Assembly (NCBI GenBank): GCA_940671915.1
Contig: CALNVZ010003434.1
Location: 22,840,413-22,904,412 of the forward strand
Origin: Paracentrotus lividus
Taxonomy: Eukaryota > Echinodermata > Echinoidea > Camarodonta > Echinidae
Direction: 5' to 3'
DNA length: 64,000 bases
Part shown: piece by piece, positions 1 through 13,000 of the stretch
Layout of the letters: every line of letters starts with the position of its first letter
Position numbering within the stretch: the stretch's first letter is position 1
Translations under genes and position numbers: made by a program
The notes under the pieces: generated by a model
What the model saw: the letters and a program-made list of their open reading frames with translations, nothing else
What the model was told of the DNA's origin: nothing
The model's database searches: none

Positions 1-985
1 ACCTCTCTTCCTTTCCCTCTCTATTTCTCTCTTTTCTTCTCTTTTTGTCTTAATAGATTTATCTGTACACTGTTCACTTTTTCTTCATATAAGTTTTTGC
101 CCTTTGTTACAGTTGGCACTATGGACCAACTACTTGACATTTAACTACATGTAAGGGTACTTTCCCCTCAACATGTACTTTTCAAAACAAATTCCTTTGC
201 TCCTTGGCATCCATTCCCTCTTCACAGCATATAATGTATGCTCATCACATACACATGACTTAAATCTATACTGGGAACTGTGCCAAAGGTAGGAATTGAA
301 TATTGCTTGTGCATCTCACCTTTGCTGTGACTGAAACTAGAAATCAATATGATTGTACTTGATTGTATCATGAAAGCTACATGATCATTAGATACATGCA
401 TCTCATTGAATTTTGTTTCTTAACCCGTTGAATACTGAGAACTTTTTACATAGTCAAATGAATCGTGTCAAGCATGGTTGCAACAAATTGTTTTCATTTA
501 AAGGTGAAACAAAAACACGTATTAATATATCAATGCCTAATAATTTTAATTATATAAAGTTTCAATATATTTCATGCAATAATTAGTGAAATAAACAATC
601 GACATGAGGGATGTTTTCTATTTTTTCAGCCCGGATATATGCGGGCTTGGTACACAACGGGTAAAAACAGTACATGTAAATATCATACTTATTACAATCT
701 TGCACAAATTTTAGATGAATATGGGGAACCGAGCTAACCCCCCCCCCCCCCGCCATATAAAGTAATTGTATGTATTGCTTTCAATCTATATTTGACCATA
801 CTCCTTGATACAAGAAGGTAAGTTCAATAACTGTATTAATTAAAAATACCTAATATGGATCTTCAAACACAACAACATAAGCATAATCTACACACATCCG
901 CATCATGCATGACGGACCTGGGTGTTTTATAAGCCATCACCATTTATTCTTAATATCAAATATGTTTATACACTGCTCAACTTAC
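1..985 (-). other. USP32 intron 7 (partial)
   Basis: Non-coding AT-rich sequence following the exon 7 donor. It holds a CT-rich stretch at 1-60 and a C homopolymer at 738-751. No further USP32 exon and no structured repeat were recognised on either strand. Confidence 0.6.
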
Positions 986-1093
986 ACTTTTGTCTTTCAG
1001 CAAGTGGGCCTCTACAGCATGCTGATAATCCACAAGCCATCTCCTTTAGGTCTATATGGTTGTCTTGATTCTCATCAAAAGCATTGAATACAC
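986..1093 (-). CDS. USP32: USP32 exon 7 (calcium-binding EF-hand loop)
   Basis: The acceptor is tcttttcag and the donor is gtaagt. The 108 nt encode residues 239-274 plus one base. The loop DENQDNHIDLKE (residues 245-256) is a canonical 12-residue EF-hand: D at 1, N at 3, D at 5, I at 8, D at 9 and E at 12. It is followed by the USP32 signature ACGLSACCRGPLAERQK. The next exon, expected to continue FCFKVFD with the second EF-hand, was not found in bases 1-985 and should lie to the left. Confidence 0.95.
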
Positions 1094-4000
1094 CTGAAAA
1101 GATAAATAATAATAAGTTCAAGATTGGGATGTACAACATAAATTTGATAAACACAAAATTATGTAAAAATACTATGTATGTTTGTATTTTATTCATTCAT
1201 TTCCATAATGTATCATTCCATCTTTTCCCAAAATTGGATGGATTGCTATTTATCACAAGAAATTCATATTATATTTTTTAAAAATTTGAGATAAATTGAC
1301 ATTTTTGCAAGAACTCCATTTCTGAAAACTTTGCATATAACACAACAAACGCGAATTCAACACCATGCAATAATATGCTTACTAATACTAAAAACATACA
1401 TGTAGATACATGTACATACATGTAGGCCAAAACTGTCAAGATACACACATATATTTTGACATGCAAATTCATATGCGGCAGACACTGCCAAATGCATTAA
1501 TTTCTCTACTGTATTCAATTTGATTAGTCTTTAGAGAATTTCCATTAAATTTCTTATCATCTTTTCTTTTTCTGCTCTAATCAAAGAAGGTCCTTTTCCT
1601 TTGAAAGGAAAAATAAGAGCTGGATGCACAATAGCAATAATGATAATGAGAAACTATGATATTTTTGCAGAAATATGGCTGTAGTTTTTTTTTTTTTTTT
1701 TTTTTTTTTTGTATCGTTATGGTGAACTTAGCCTTTAGCATCGCTGAAAATGAGGCATATCTCAATTATCAATCTACCTATTACATTCATTATTTTCCAT
1801 GGAAACTAATTAATGTAAAAGGGATAGAAGCAGGATGTGGATAAGTACCTTGACTGAAGAGATGGTGTGGTTTCACAAAAACCCTACATTTCTTTATCAA
1901 AAGGATGTGGGTGCAAACAAAAAAATTAATTGTTGGTAATTTGAGGATGGAAAGCTCATTGATTTAGACCTTCGAATTATTCTCTTCTGCTATGATGCAA
2001 TGATTACCCTAGGGCAATATTCAATTTATTCAACCTTGTTATTCACCATAATCATAATCATGTTTACACTACAGTCTGTGTCAAACAAAATGGTACTGTT
2101 GGAAAACATTTTTTTATTGTATGAAGATTAGTCACTACTTTGTAATGCTTGGTATTTTCATAAAGCAAGGAAAATGAGCTTTCTTCTGCAATTTTTTTCA
2201 TCTCATCTGGTGTTGTAGATTTTGAGATATGATTAGTTTTCTACAATCATTAAAAGTCCATTTTGCGCACGCCTTGCCATGCCTTTGTGTAGGTTTCGAA
2301 CACAAGCCACCTAAATCGGTGTAAAAGAACAATAGGTTTGTGCAAATTAAGTTAAATCTCTTGTCTTCACACAAAAATTAGCATAACTTTTGTTCTACAA
2401 AAGCAAATTATTTGAAATAAATTGTATCAGCAAGAAAAATGTATTGCCTTTAATCTGATACCATACATACATGATATTTGAAAAGATTTCATACCTTATT
2501 TATTTTTTTCCCGACTGTACCATTCTTTTCTGACACAGACTGTATACAGGCACACCAGTCCAAGCACAAATAAATCACAAGAGAACTACCTGTAGAACTA
2601 TCACAATACAGTCTGTGTCAAAAAAAAATGGTACAGTCGGGGAAAAAATAATTTAGGTGTGAAATCTTTTCATATTATGTGTGTTTGTGGTGCCAAATTA
2701 AAGCCAAAAGATTTTTCTTGCTGATGCGCTTTGTCCTGTATAATTTGCTTTCGTGGAACAAAAGTTATGCTAAGTTTTGTGCGACAAGGAACAAATCGAA
2801 ATTACGCACTTCTATTGTTCTGGAGCGCTGAATTCACGGTCATTATGCGAAATCATACACAAAGGCATGGGACGGCGTGCGAAAATGGATTTTTCTTGAT
2901 TGTAGAAAATTCGTCATATCTAAAAATATACTGCTCCAAATGTGATGAAAAAATTGCAGATGAAAGTCTAATTACCCTGCTTTATGAAAGTTCTAAACAA
3001 TACCAGGTTGTGATTTATCTTCATACTATAAAAAAATGTTTTCCACTCGTACCATTTTATTTGACACAGACTGTATATCCATTCTGAAGTAATCCCATTA
3101 ATCGGAAATACATTAAAAATTAATGTTTTGTAGATATTAATGAGTTCGCGTCTAGTCCTGGGTTATAAATTAATTTTGTAAAGTGACTTTTTGAGAACGT
3201 TGTATATACAGCTGTATAATCTGCCTGATTTGAAACTTCTCTTTAACCCCAAAATGTTGAATATGACTGAGTTTATTACAGTATTCCCAGAATTAAAAGT
3301 GTGCATAGAAATGTTTTAAAATTAGTCCATAAACATACATACCAAATATATCTGCTGTACATGGACTTGACAGTATATAGACTGGTGATTATTTATTGTG
3401 AGCTTACCTTCAACAAGTTCAGCAGGCATGGGTGGTGCTATGAGCGGAGTAAAGGTATCAAGATCCAGTCTGCCTGACTTGGATTGTGCTTGTAGTACCC
3501 AATACTTCTTCTCCAGTTCAATAATGTCTGCCTCTTCCACTGAATAATTGGAGAAAAATATCATGAAGCATATCATTCTAATATTAATTGAATTCTAATT
3601 ACTAAGTATCAAAATAATGAGAAAATGTATGAGGCTCTGTGGAATGCATTTTGACAGGTCGTCCAAATTGAAATTTTAAGAGTTTGAGTGTAATTGGGCT
3701 CCTTTTGTGTTTTGATTAAAAGGTCTAATGTAAAAAAGGGCTCAGCAGGCACCATGCCAATGTGCACGATGTTGAGCCCTATCCTACGTACACCTGTGGT
3801 AATTTGTGAACTTAATGACACAATTAAATACATGTACACTGCTCTTTAAACAGGCCATTATGTATTTTAATTGTAAAAATGCAATAACATGTTTAATCAC
3901 CCAACAAACATTGAAATGATAAAAAGTATAAAGAATCTCTTTTTGGTTGTTGTTTTATCATTCCAGCGTCACTTCTTCCCATAATGTTATTTATCAAACT

Positions 4001-7000
4001 TATATTAATCTCTGTGGAAGACGGCAATCAAAAGTATCAAATCAAATATAATTGAAGTTTCTCCCACATATTTGATCTTGTTTGAATCTCATCAGGCAAG
4101 GGTACAAAAGTGTCACATTCTGAATGTCACATGTTTATCAGTTCTGCTCTACTAAATTTTGAGAGCGATTTTCACACTTCCAGACTCTACAGCTCATTGA
4201 CTTTACATCGTGTCACTTATATTCAGCCACCTCAAAACATGCTGCATGTACATGGTTTGCTCAAATGCGTAAATAGTGAGTCCAGGAAATATTATAAAAA
4301 CAAAACAGAATTTGAGAATAGGACTGTGATTATGACGTTTTCATTGAACATGCTACAACAAAAGCAAAACAAAATGGTCTACATGTACATTCTTTAGATA
4401 TTTTTGGCCATAAAACATGCATTATGTAATTAATAGTACTTAAAAATGCAACATCTGAACTTTACTTAGAGAATAATTCAGCCTCATTATCTCGGTAACA
4501 TTCAAGTAAAATGTATTGTTGGGGAAAAAGATATTCTATCAATGCAACAAATGGGGATAATTATCATAAAGCTTTGCAAAATTGTAATGAAATCATTTGG
4601 GAACACAGATAAATGAGTAGGCCCCCTACATTACAGAATGTAAAAATTACTCTTCTGTCCAATGAGTACATGTATGTACATGTACATGTACAAAACTGAG
4701 AGCTACAGTACGCTATGATTAATTTTGATTAACAAACAAGGTAGCTACAGAGTTGATTAATTTTTCATTGATGAAAAAATACCATCATAAACGTGTGATT
4801 ACAGAATTTAATTCAGGCTCACAAACAAGGTAGCTACAGAGTTGATTTGAATAGAGCAAATAATCTGTGCATACATGTAGGTTGTATGCATACATATGGC
4901 CATGCGTTTTGAGCTGGGCCCTTAAAAAAGGTGGAGTTGTGACATCTGCTCCTCAAATATGATTTTGTTTATTGATTTACTTAAAAACTATACAAGCTAT
5001 ATAGCTGCATTTGGTCTTAAATTAAAGCTCTCATGTAGGGCAACAAATTAAATGTTTTAAAAAGTGTTCGAATTTCATCATTATCTGTTAATTAACTGTT
5101 AATTAACGAGAGTCAGGGGTGGAGGAGGAGCCGCGCAGGAGGAGCCGCGCAGCAAATATGGTACATGTGCTGTAAAATAGAGTTAAATCATGTTCAGAGA
5201 TGGATTTTTTTTAAATTGAAATACATTCACCCTTCTGAAACACTTACAACATGTAATTTAGCTTGTTTATGATCCATAAAAGTGGTTATAAACAGTTTAT
5301 GTTGTACATACACTGTAGTACATTGTGACTGTACTATATGAATGACAATTTCTTTACAGCTAAAGGGCTCTTATATAGGACATTATGGTTAATAATGTTT
5401 ACCAAGATAAAGGGACTTTCACATCTCTGAACTAGTTTGCTACTTTTATCTGCCTTACCAACTTATATAGGATCCTTCATTACATGTCTTGTATCTTAAA
5501 CAGCGAGTTACAATTCTTAGAACATGGCAACAAGGTACATTTTCTTAAAAAATTGAAATTTTCGAAGTCATCTTTCCAGCCAGTACAATGTGACTGTACT
5601 ATATGAATGACAATTTCTTTACAGCTAAAGGGCTCTTATATAGGACATTATGGTTAATAATGTTTACCAAGATAAAGGGACTTTCACATCTCTGAACTAG
5701 TTTGCTACTTTTATCTGCCTTACCAACTTATATAGGATCCTTCATTACATGTCTTGTATCTTAAACAGCGAGTTACAATTCTTAGAACACGGCAACAAGG
5801 TACATTTTCTTAAAAAAATTGAAATTTTCGAAGTCATCTTTCCAGCCTGGAGCAAAATGCGGTAAACTTGCCCAGGGTATAGAGAGCTATACATTTTTGG
5901 AAAGCTCTAAATGTAACGAGGTCAAATCTGCAGTAAATAATGTTGTAGGGTAAGCAGTATTTTTTTTTCAATTTTTTTCCAAAGTCATTTTTTTCATGAA
6001 TTTTTCAGGCTTTAAGATTCATAACCTTTCAAGGGCGCCACCTATGTTGATTTTTAGTGCATTTCTGAACTCCTCAGACATTCAGCTTCCAGAAAAAGTA
6101 TACTTTTGTGGGGTTAAAATAAATTATTGAAAAGTTACAGCCACTTTCATGGAAATGCGCACGATTTGTACAAATTTTGCGTGTGTCACACAACATGGGC
6201 CCAACTTAAAACGCATGGCCATATATAAGTGATTGTACATTGGTAATGGGTTTGATAAATTAACAAATTGAGCATCAATTTCATGAATTCAAATTAGCAT
6301 GTCCAAAATCTACATGGCAAGTCCATGATACAAATTTAGAATACACCATATTTAATGCTGTTTTCCGTAGTGTTAGTTTGCACCCAAAGGAAAAGTCTTA
6401 AATTTTCAATACACTGTACATGTTATGATGAAAAAGGCATCCCCCTCTCCGTGAGGTGATAATATGAAGAAAAAGAAAAAAAAAAGTTATATAAGCCCCC
6501 AAAAAAAAGAACCAACAATTTTAGAAATACACACAATAACTTGGAGAGTTTCCATCGATTAAGGTGTTTTCAAATTGTGTGAATCTGAACATGAATTTCA
6601 TGAAAATCTTTAGCAAAATTTGAATATATGTCCCTGATACAAGAGCAGCAATAGCCAAGAAGTGCAGGGGTAAATTTTATCAAATTATTGAATTGAACTA
6701 TTTTGTCAAATATCATGCCTTGTAACCGATTCAGCAAAAAAAAAAAAAAAAAAATCTGTCTATCTCTGACCATACATGTACATCATTGAGCTTTGGAGAC
6801 AATGGATTGGAAGACCCCACTTGATGCAAGTGATTGTTACCATGGAAACATCGTATCTCATTTCTACATCCAGGTATCACTCTTATTGGTTGAGACAACA
6901 TGCTGCTGCTAAGATTGAAAATCAGGTATTCCCTCTGAAAGTACTGTAATTCAGTTACAAGCATGGTTTTACTCTACAGTACACTTAAATACATAGAACA

Positions 7001-10000
7001 TTTATTATTTGCTTCATGATTTCATTCCATTTTATGGGAAAAGGCTCTTTTTCATGTTGAATCCTTAAACTCTTGATAAATAATTCTATATTGCCAGCCA
7101 TGAGAGGGAAAATGTTGATGTGCATATGTACATGCAGTTGAATGAAGATTGAATCCAGCAGAATAAATGTACCGTTCTGTTCATGCATTACTGCATATCT
7201 GTTTTAAAGATCTACATGGACTAATACAATAAACTGGATGTTAATAAAGAATTAAAAACAAGATGAATATCTGTAACAGTGTGAATGTTGTACATTGTAG
7301 TTGGAAAATGTTCAATTCATAATGTAGGATGTCATACAAAATAAAAATTAAGCATTAATAATCCTCAGTCATATTAAATCAAGCACACTCTTTTTAGGCA
7401 TACTCCCCAAACTATCCTCTATCCCTACAGGTGGTAAAATACATGTAGCACAGTGGCAATACAGGGGGCCTTATAAATAACTGATAGGTCCCAGGGTTCC
7501 AAACCCAAGTACCCTTTGATTTAGGCATCAATCCTCAACTGACAATTACATGTAAATTGGATTGATACAGTACCGCTGGAAAGTTAATGTTACCTATTTA
7601 CAGTCATCAAACCATCTACACATTTTGTATGTAAGTTCTGTTCAAAGAGAGTGTAAACACGTAACATTTACTTTCCAGCATTTCGTACGTGTACAGTACC
7701 TTGCAGATTCACTGGATACTAATTACTATACTTACTCTCAGGTATATTTGTTAATTATCTATAGGTCTTTTTGTAAATGGATGGAAGAAACTTACAGTGG
7801 GTCACCCCAGCTAGCGTCTGGTAGAAAGTGGGCGTGTCACTCTCGTCCGATAAGCGTAGTCCTTGTTTGGTGCTATCCTGTAGTAACCATGCCGACAGCT
7901 TCATAACCTCACTGTTCTTCATCAACCAGGCACAGAATTGTTCATAGGAGACTCGATCAGACTGTAAGACAAATCAAATCAAATCAAATCAAATCAAATC
8001 TGTTTAGTAATCTCAAACAGTAAAAGATCTCAAATCTCAAAAGTTTTTTTAAGTGACAACCCTGTTTTTCATCAACCATGTATATGTACACAATTTCTCT
8101 GAGAAGAAACACTTGGACTGTACGATTATTAAATCAAATCAAATTAAATCTTTCGTTTTTTTTCCACAATGATACCAAACTCTCAAGGTGGTATACATGT
8201 AGCTGAGTAAATCTGTTTTACCCTGTTTTCCATCATCCATGAAAGGAACTGCTCAGTCATCTCAGATCAGAATGTCATTAAAAATCAAATCTGATCAGTT
8301 ATGATCACAAATTCTCAAAGATATAAATTGCATATATTCCCTCAAACACTAAGTACACTCCACCATGTACATGTATAAAATGTAAGATAAACAGGTAATC
8401 TCTAAATAAGCAGTGGTATGTAACCCTTGCTCTGTTCAAACATGACAATAAAATCAGTTATGAGGAAACTGATTTAGTAAGATTCATATACAATGTACAT
8501 GTACTACAGTACTTCTAACTGTTTGGTCAGGTCTCTTCATGGTAAAAACACAATAAAACAAAACAAATCAATACATGCAATGATTTAATAGCAAAATCCT
8601 AAAATGGCTCTTAAAAAAGTATAGATCTTCTTCTTCTTTTTTTTTCTTCTTTTTTTTTTTTTTTTTTAATTTTTTTTTTACAAAGATGTACATGTGTACA
8701 TAGAATGCCAGTTCATTGTACATTGACTCAAAGAAACACAAAATACTGGAAGGCAAAATTTGATTGCAATCAATTTTGGCCTGATTATATTGTTCCAGGC
8801 TACTGGGAAAGCAACGCTCTTGAAAATGAGCTTGCAAATCCACACATTTACATTCACATATACATGTACATAATGTACATGTACATTGTACATGTAGGTG
8901 TCTCTACATAGATCTGAAGGATTTCAATAGTGAGATCGTGTACGTACATTTGTAGATTGCGTATGATAAAGCCAAAATGCGATGAGATTTTAGTGATTTC
9001 ATAGCATAGTGAACCTCTCATTATCATGCTATTGATTTATCAAATTTCATTTACTGTTTTTCCTTACATGTATCAAGTTATTAATAAAAAAAAACGTACA
9101 TTTTCTGTGGGATGATTTTATTTTTATTTTATTTATTTATTAATCTTTTTTTTTTTTTTTAATTCAAAAATTTTTTTCACCGTACTAGACATGGTTGTAT
9201 AATTACTGTCATTATTTCATATATTTTTTATTTGAAACAAAAAAACATTTGATTAGTCATTCCCTAAGATGTCTTTATCGGTAAATCCAAGCCATTTTGC
9301 AATTTTGTCCTGTAGCCTATGTTAACGGCGAATAATTTACCATAAATTAATTATAAAATGATTCATCTCAAATATCTTTTATGTTTTGGTTCAATGTTCA
9401 CAAAGCTTTAACCAAAACCTAAAAAATAATTGAGATAAATCATTTCATAACCAAATTATGGTAAATTATTTGCCATTAACAAACGGGACAAAGTTGCAAA
9501 TAGCTTGGACTTGCCCTATGATACAATAAATAGATTAATTAGGTACAGGCATAATAAAGAGGGTTTTTTTTTTTCTTTCTTTCTTTTAAATAATTAAAAT
9601 CCAATATATTTAATAATGATGATTATGAACATGCACACAATGTATGCATACATGTAAACCTTTCTAATATTACCATCCTGGTTTATTACATGTAGACAAT
9701 ACAATGTCCACATTCAGGAAGATACTTATAGAGATGCATTTGTATGTAAACAAACAAGTGAAAACCCCTCCACATGGGAATAGGCTAAAGATGATGACTA
9801 ATAGTGAGTAGATGAATCCAACTTGTGACACTTTCAAAAGGTCAGCTCTATCAACACACAATTCTAGCAGTCTCAGCTATGGAGTAGAATAATTGAAAAC
9901 AGGTTGCATCGCAAAGTGCACAATGCCACATCCATGTATTCGCATGAAGAGAGTACTGTATTTGTGGAAATTCGCGGTACATTCATTTTTGCAGAATTCG

Positions 10001-13000
10001 CGCAAAGAGCGCAGGCGCGAATTTAAAAACCTGCGAATATATGTAGGCATGATTTCCTATTATGTATTGAATGGGTTCAATTGCGAGCTTACGAACATGT
10101 AGGCCGCTCAGCGCGAAAAATTAATATACAGTATTTGAGAGAAAATACAGATAGATACGTCCATGTGCATACATGTACATGTACATGTACATGTACACTG
10201 ATATACATAATGTAAATCTGATCGATGGCCCAATTTGGGGGTAGGATATGGGTTTCAATTTTACTGAAAATAACGTAATGTACGTAATGTACGTAATGTA
10301 CACGGTACAATAAAGGACTTCATCATTTTTAATTCTGAACGAGCATAATTAAAGATCCCATAATACTTCTTGACACTTTCTTGGGCAAGCACAGTCAAGT
10401 TCAAAGTATGTTTTTCTTGTATTTTACAAATTATGATGCTGGACATTATTTATGTAAAAGTTGTCGTATAGAATTCCAATCTAAAAATGCTATGAAAAAC
10501 TCCCTTCTTCCAGCCACACAAAAATAACATATCAATTTTCTTTACAATGCACCTCAGAACAGTATAAATGTGTTGTCAATGACATAGATTTTAATTAAAT
10601 CAAAAAGTACTATAAACTTAAAGATGAATGAAGTATTCTCCACTACAAGGGGAAAAACCAGCACTGAAAGTAAAGTGTACATTGTAGATCTGTACTTGAA
10701 TTGGTTAGTACAATGCGGAGAACGTTGAATATTGAAAGCGTATTGATAGATCAAATCTACCTCAGTGATATATCTATGCCACATTAGGCTCCCTTTCTAT
10801 TCCAAAACACATCAATATTACTTGTCGTATTCCCTCTTCAAGTGTAACTAATACAATGCTTTGGCATATGTACAGCCGCATAAATTCAAATATATTGCAC
10901 ATAAGGGATGGCATTAAATCCGTACCATGCACCATGTACTGTGTGTATACAGATGGTGCCTTTCTATGAGAAGCGCAAAATTGATTTAGTATTTTTCTCT
11001 TAAAGGAGGAGTCCGAGCTGAAATGAAAAAGTTTTGTAAAATTAAGTAGAATTCATCAAGCACAACACAGAAAATTTCATCAAAATCGGATGAAAAATAA
11101 CAAAGTTATGCATTTTTTTAGGTCTTGATTTTTTAAATAAAACAGTTCTTGGCCATTGTCTCATTGTCTCATTTGAATATTTGAATATTCAAATCAGCAA
11201 ACTGATGATGTCACAGTCCCCCTACTTCTTGTGTATTTTATTATATGAAATCCTATTTATCTCATTTTTTCATATATTGTGTATACAGAAAATCTGTCCC
11301 TCATACTGAAATAAGTAAAAGCACTTGTGACCTTGAACATTCCACAAGGATTAATCCGTGTTTTTATGTCCTTGGGGCAGAAAATCTTGATAATTGGTAT
11401 TCCATACAATAAAATACAAAGAAAGTAGGGGGACTGAGACATCATCAGTTTGCCAATTTGAAGAACTGTTTCCTAAAAAATTCAAAACCTAAGAAAATTC
11501 ATAACTTTGCTATTTCTTATCCGATTTTGATGAAATTTTCAGTGTTGTGCTTTTTCGATTTTACTTTATTTTTCTTATAATGCAAACTCCAGCCCGGATG
11601 AGTCCTTTAATTTTCTCAACATGTGTTTTAATATTTTTTTTAATTTGGATAAGAGGCTATAACAGAGTAATTATTACTAAATAGGAATAATAAGAACCTG
11701 CAATAAATATATAACTTTTGACAAATGTAACACAATATTGGGATCTATTGTACACTTTTTTTCACAAGGGCATTGGGTTGAAATTTTAATAATCTACATG
11801 CAGGACTCTATGAATGGGGCTACTACATGTACATGTACGTCAATGGAAATAAACCCAAATTTGTCTTTGGTTTGTGGAATGCATTGCATTCTAAATTGAA
11901 AGATGAAGCTACAAGTAGATTTAAAAACTAGCTCATCAATGATGTAGTGCTCATCCAGCATCTCGCAAAGATATAAAAAAACGATTTCTAAATTTCGTAT
12001 AAATTAACAATTTTTTTCTTGTTAATATTTCAAAATTCTGTGTAGTTTGGTGAACCTCATGTAGTTCTACCAGATGGTACAAAAAACAAAAAAAATGAAA
12101 ATCGGTCAACAAATAAATAAGTACAGCATTTTTTGTTGAATTTGTTAAATGTGCATTAATGAGTTTCAAAATTCTGTGTGAAACCTTTGTATCCCCCACT
12201 TAGTGCTATCATATAAAGCAAACAGAATTGGAATCGGACTTTAAATGGCGAAGAAGAAGCAATTTTTGTGATTTATGAATAAATTTCACATCAATTAGCA
12301 TAAATAATTTTCTAGACAAAATTTCAAAATTCTGTGTAGAAGTTTGGTAAATCTATGTAGATCTACCAGATGGAACAAAAAAAAAAATCAAAATCAGTCA
12401 ACAAATAAACAAGAAGCATTTTATTGTGAATTTTGACAAATGCACATAAATTAGCATATTTAAGGTGGCAGGTGCCCTAAACAAAACAAAAAATCTTTTT
12501 GTTCTTTTTTTGGTCTCCTTAGGTAGTTTCATGTGTGTACATGTACTTCATCATACAACTTGTTTTATATCAGTATTCCACCTCTTTTTTTTTAATAAGG
12601 GGGGTTTAAAATATATTTTCATTATATGTATTATAGCCATTTCTTTTTGTGTGATTACACAAAATGGAAATTTTTTTCATGAAAAATCTAAAAACTTGAG
12701 TTCTAATCATTGGATTTGCATGAAATTTGGTAGAATTGTTTATCTGAAGAGTACTAAGTACACAATAATGATAGTTTTTATGCAAACTACCCCAACGTGG
12801 AGTTATGTCTAAAAGCCTGTTTAATTTTCCCCTATCTTGACTATGTTTAAATCCATAATTTTTACACTTCTAATCTGAAATATTCTAAAGCCATCATTAA
12901 TTTGTCACAAAGGAGTGAGAGAATTAAATTAATCCATCAAAACCTCACTAACACTCATGTTGCGAAGTTTTAAGAATTGAAAGGTTTTTTTTTTTCCAAA

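Larger units (their letters stand above)
1094..3407 (-). other. USP32 intron 6
   Basis: A 2,314-bp GT-AG intron. About 40 percent is two related inverted-repeat MITEs (2072-2542 and 2609-3073). A T run lies at 1686-1710. The remainder is AT-rich with scattered TACATGTA words. Confidence 0.8.
4897..6221. mobile_element. 1.3-kb terminal-inverted-repeat element with TA target site
   Basis: The left end TGGCCATGCGTTTTGAGCTG with GGGCCC is mirrored by GGGCCCAACTTAAAACGCATGGCCA at the right end (about 25 of 28 positions). TA lies on both sides (4895-4896 and 6222-6223), suggesting a Tc1/mariner-like non-autonomous element. The interior holds a 265-bp tandem duplication and a 14-bp tandem pair. No transposase frame was found. 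Confidence 0.7.
3540..7795 (-). other. USP32 intron 5
   Basis: A 4,256-bp GT-AG intron dominated by the 1.3-kb inverted-repeat element at 4897-6221. A 27-bp direct repeat occurs at 4732-4758 and 4821-4847. The TACATGTA-rich block at 4668-4692 and an A run at 6735-6754 are simple sequence. No other gene was seen. Confidence 0.8.

Noticed and set aside
2731..3087. 118-codon plus-strand frame
   Set aside because: It lies inside MITE copy 2 and runs through its inverted terminal repeat; no protein resemblance.
12465..12812. 115-codon frame in the nested transposon, considered as a transposase
   Set aside because: No catalytic acidic residues in a recognisable arrangement; it starts inside the terminal repeat and is low-complexity hydrophobic.
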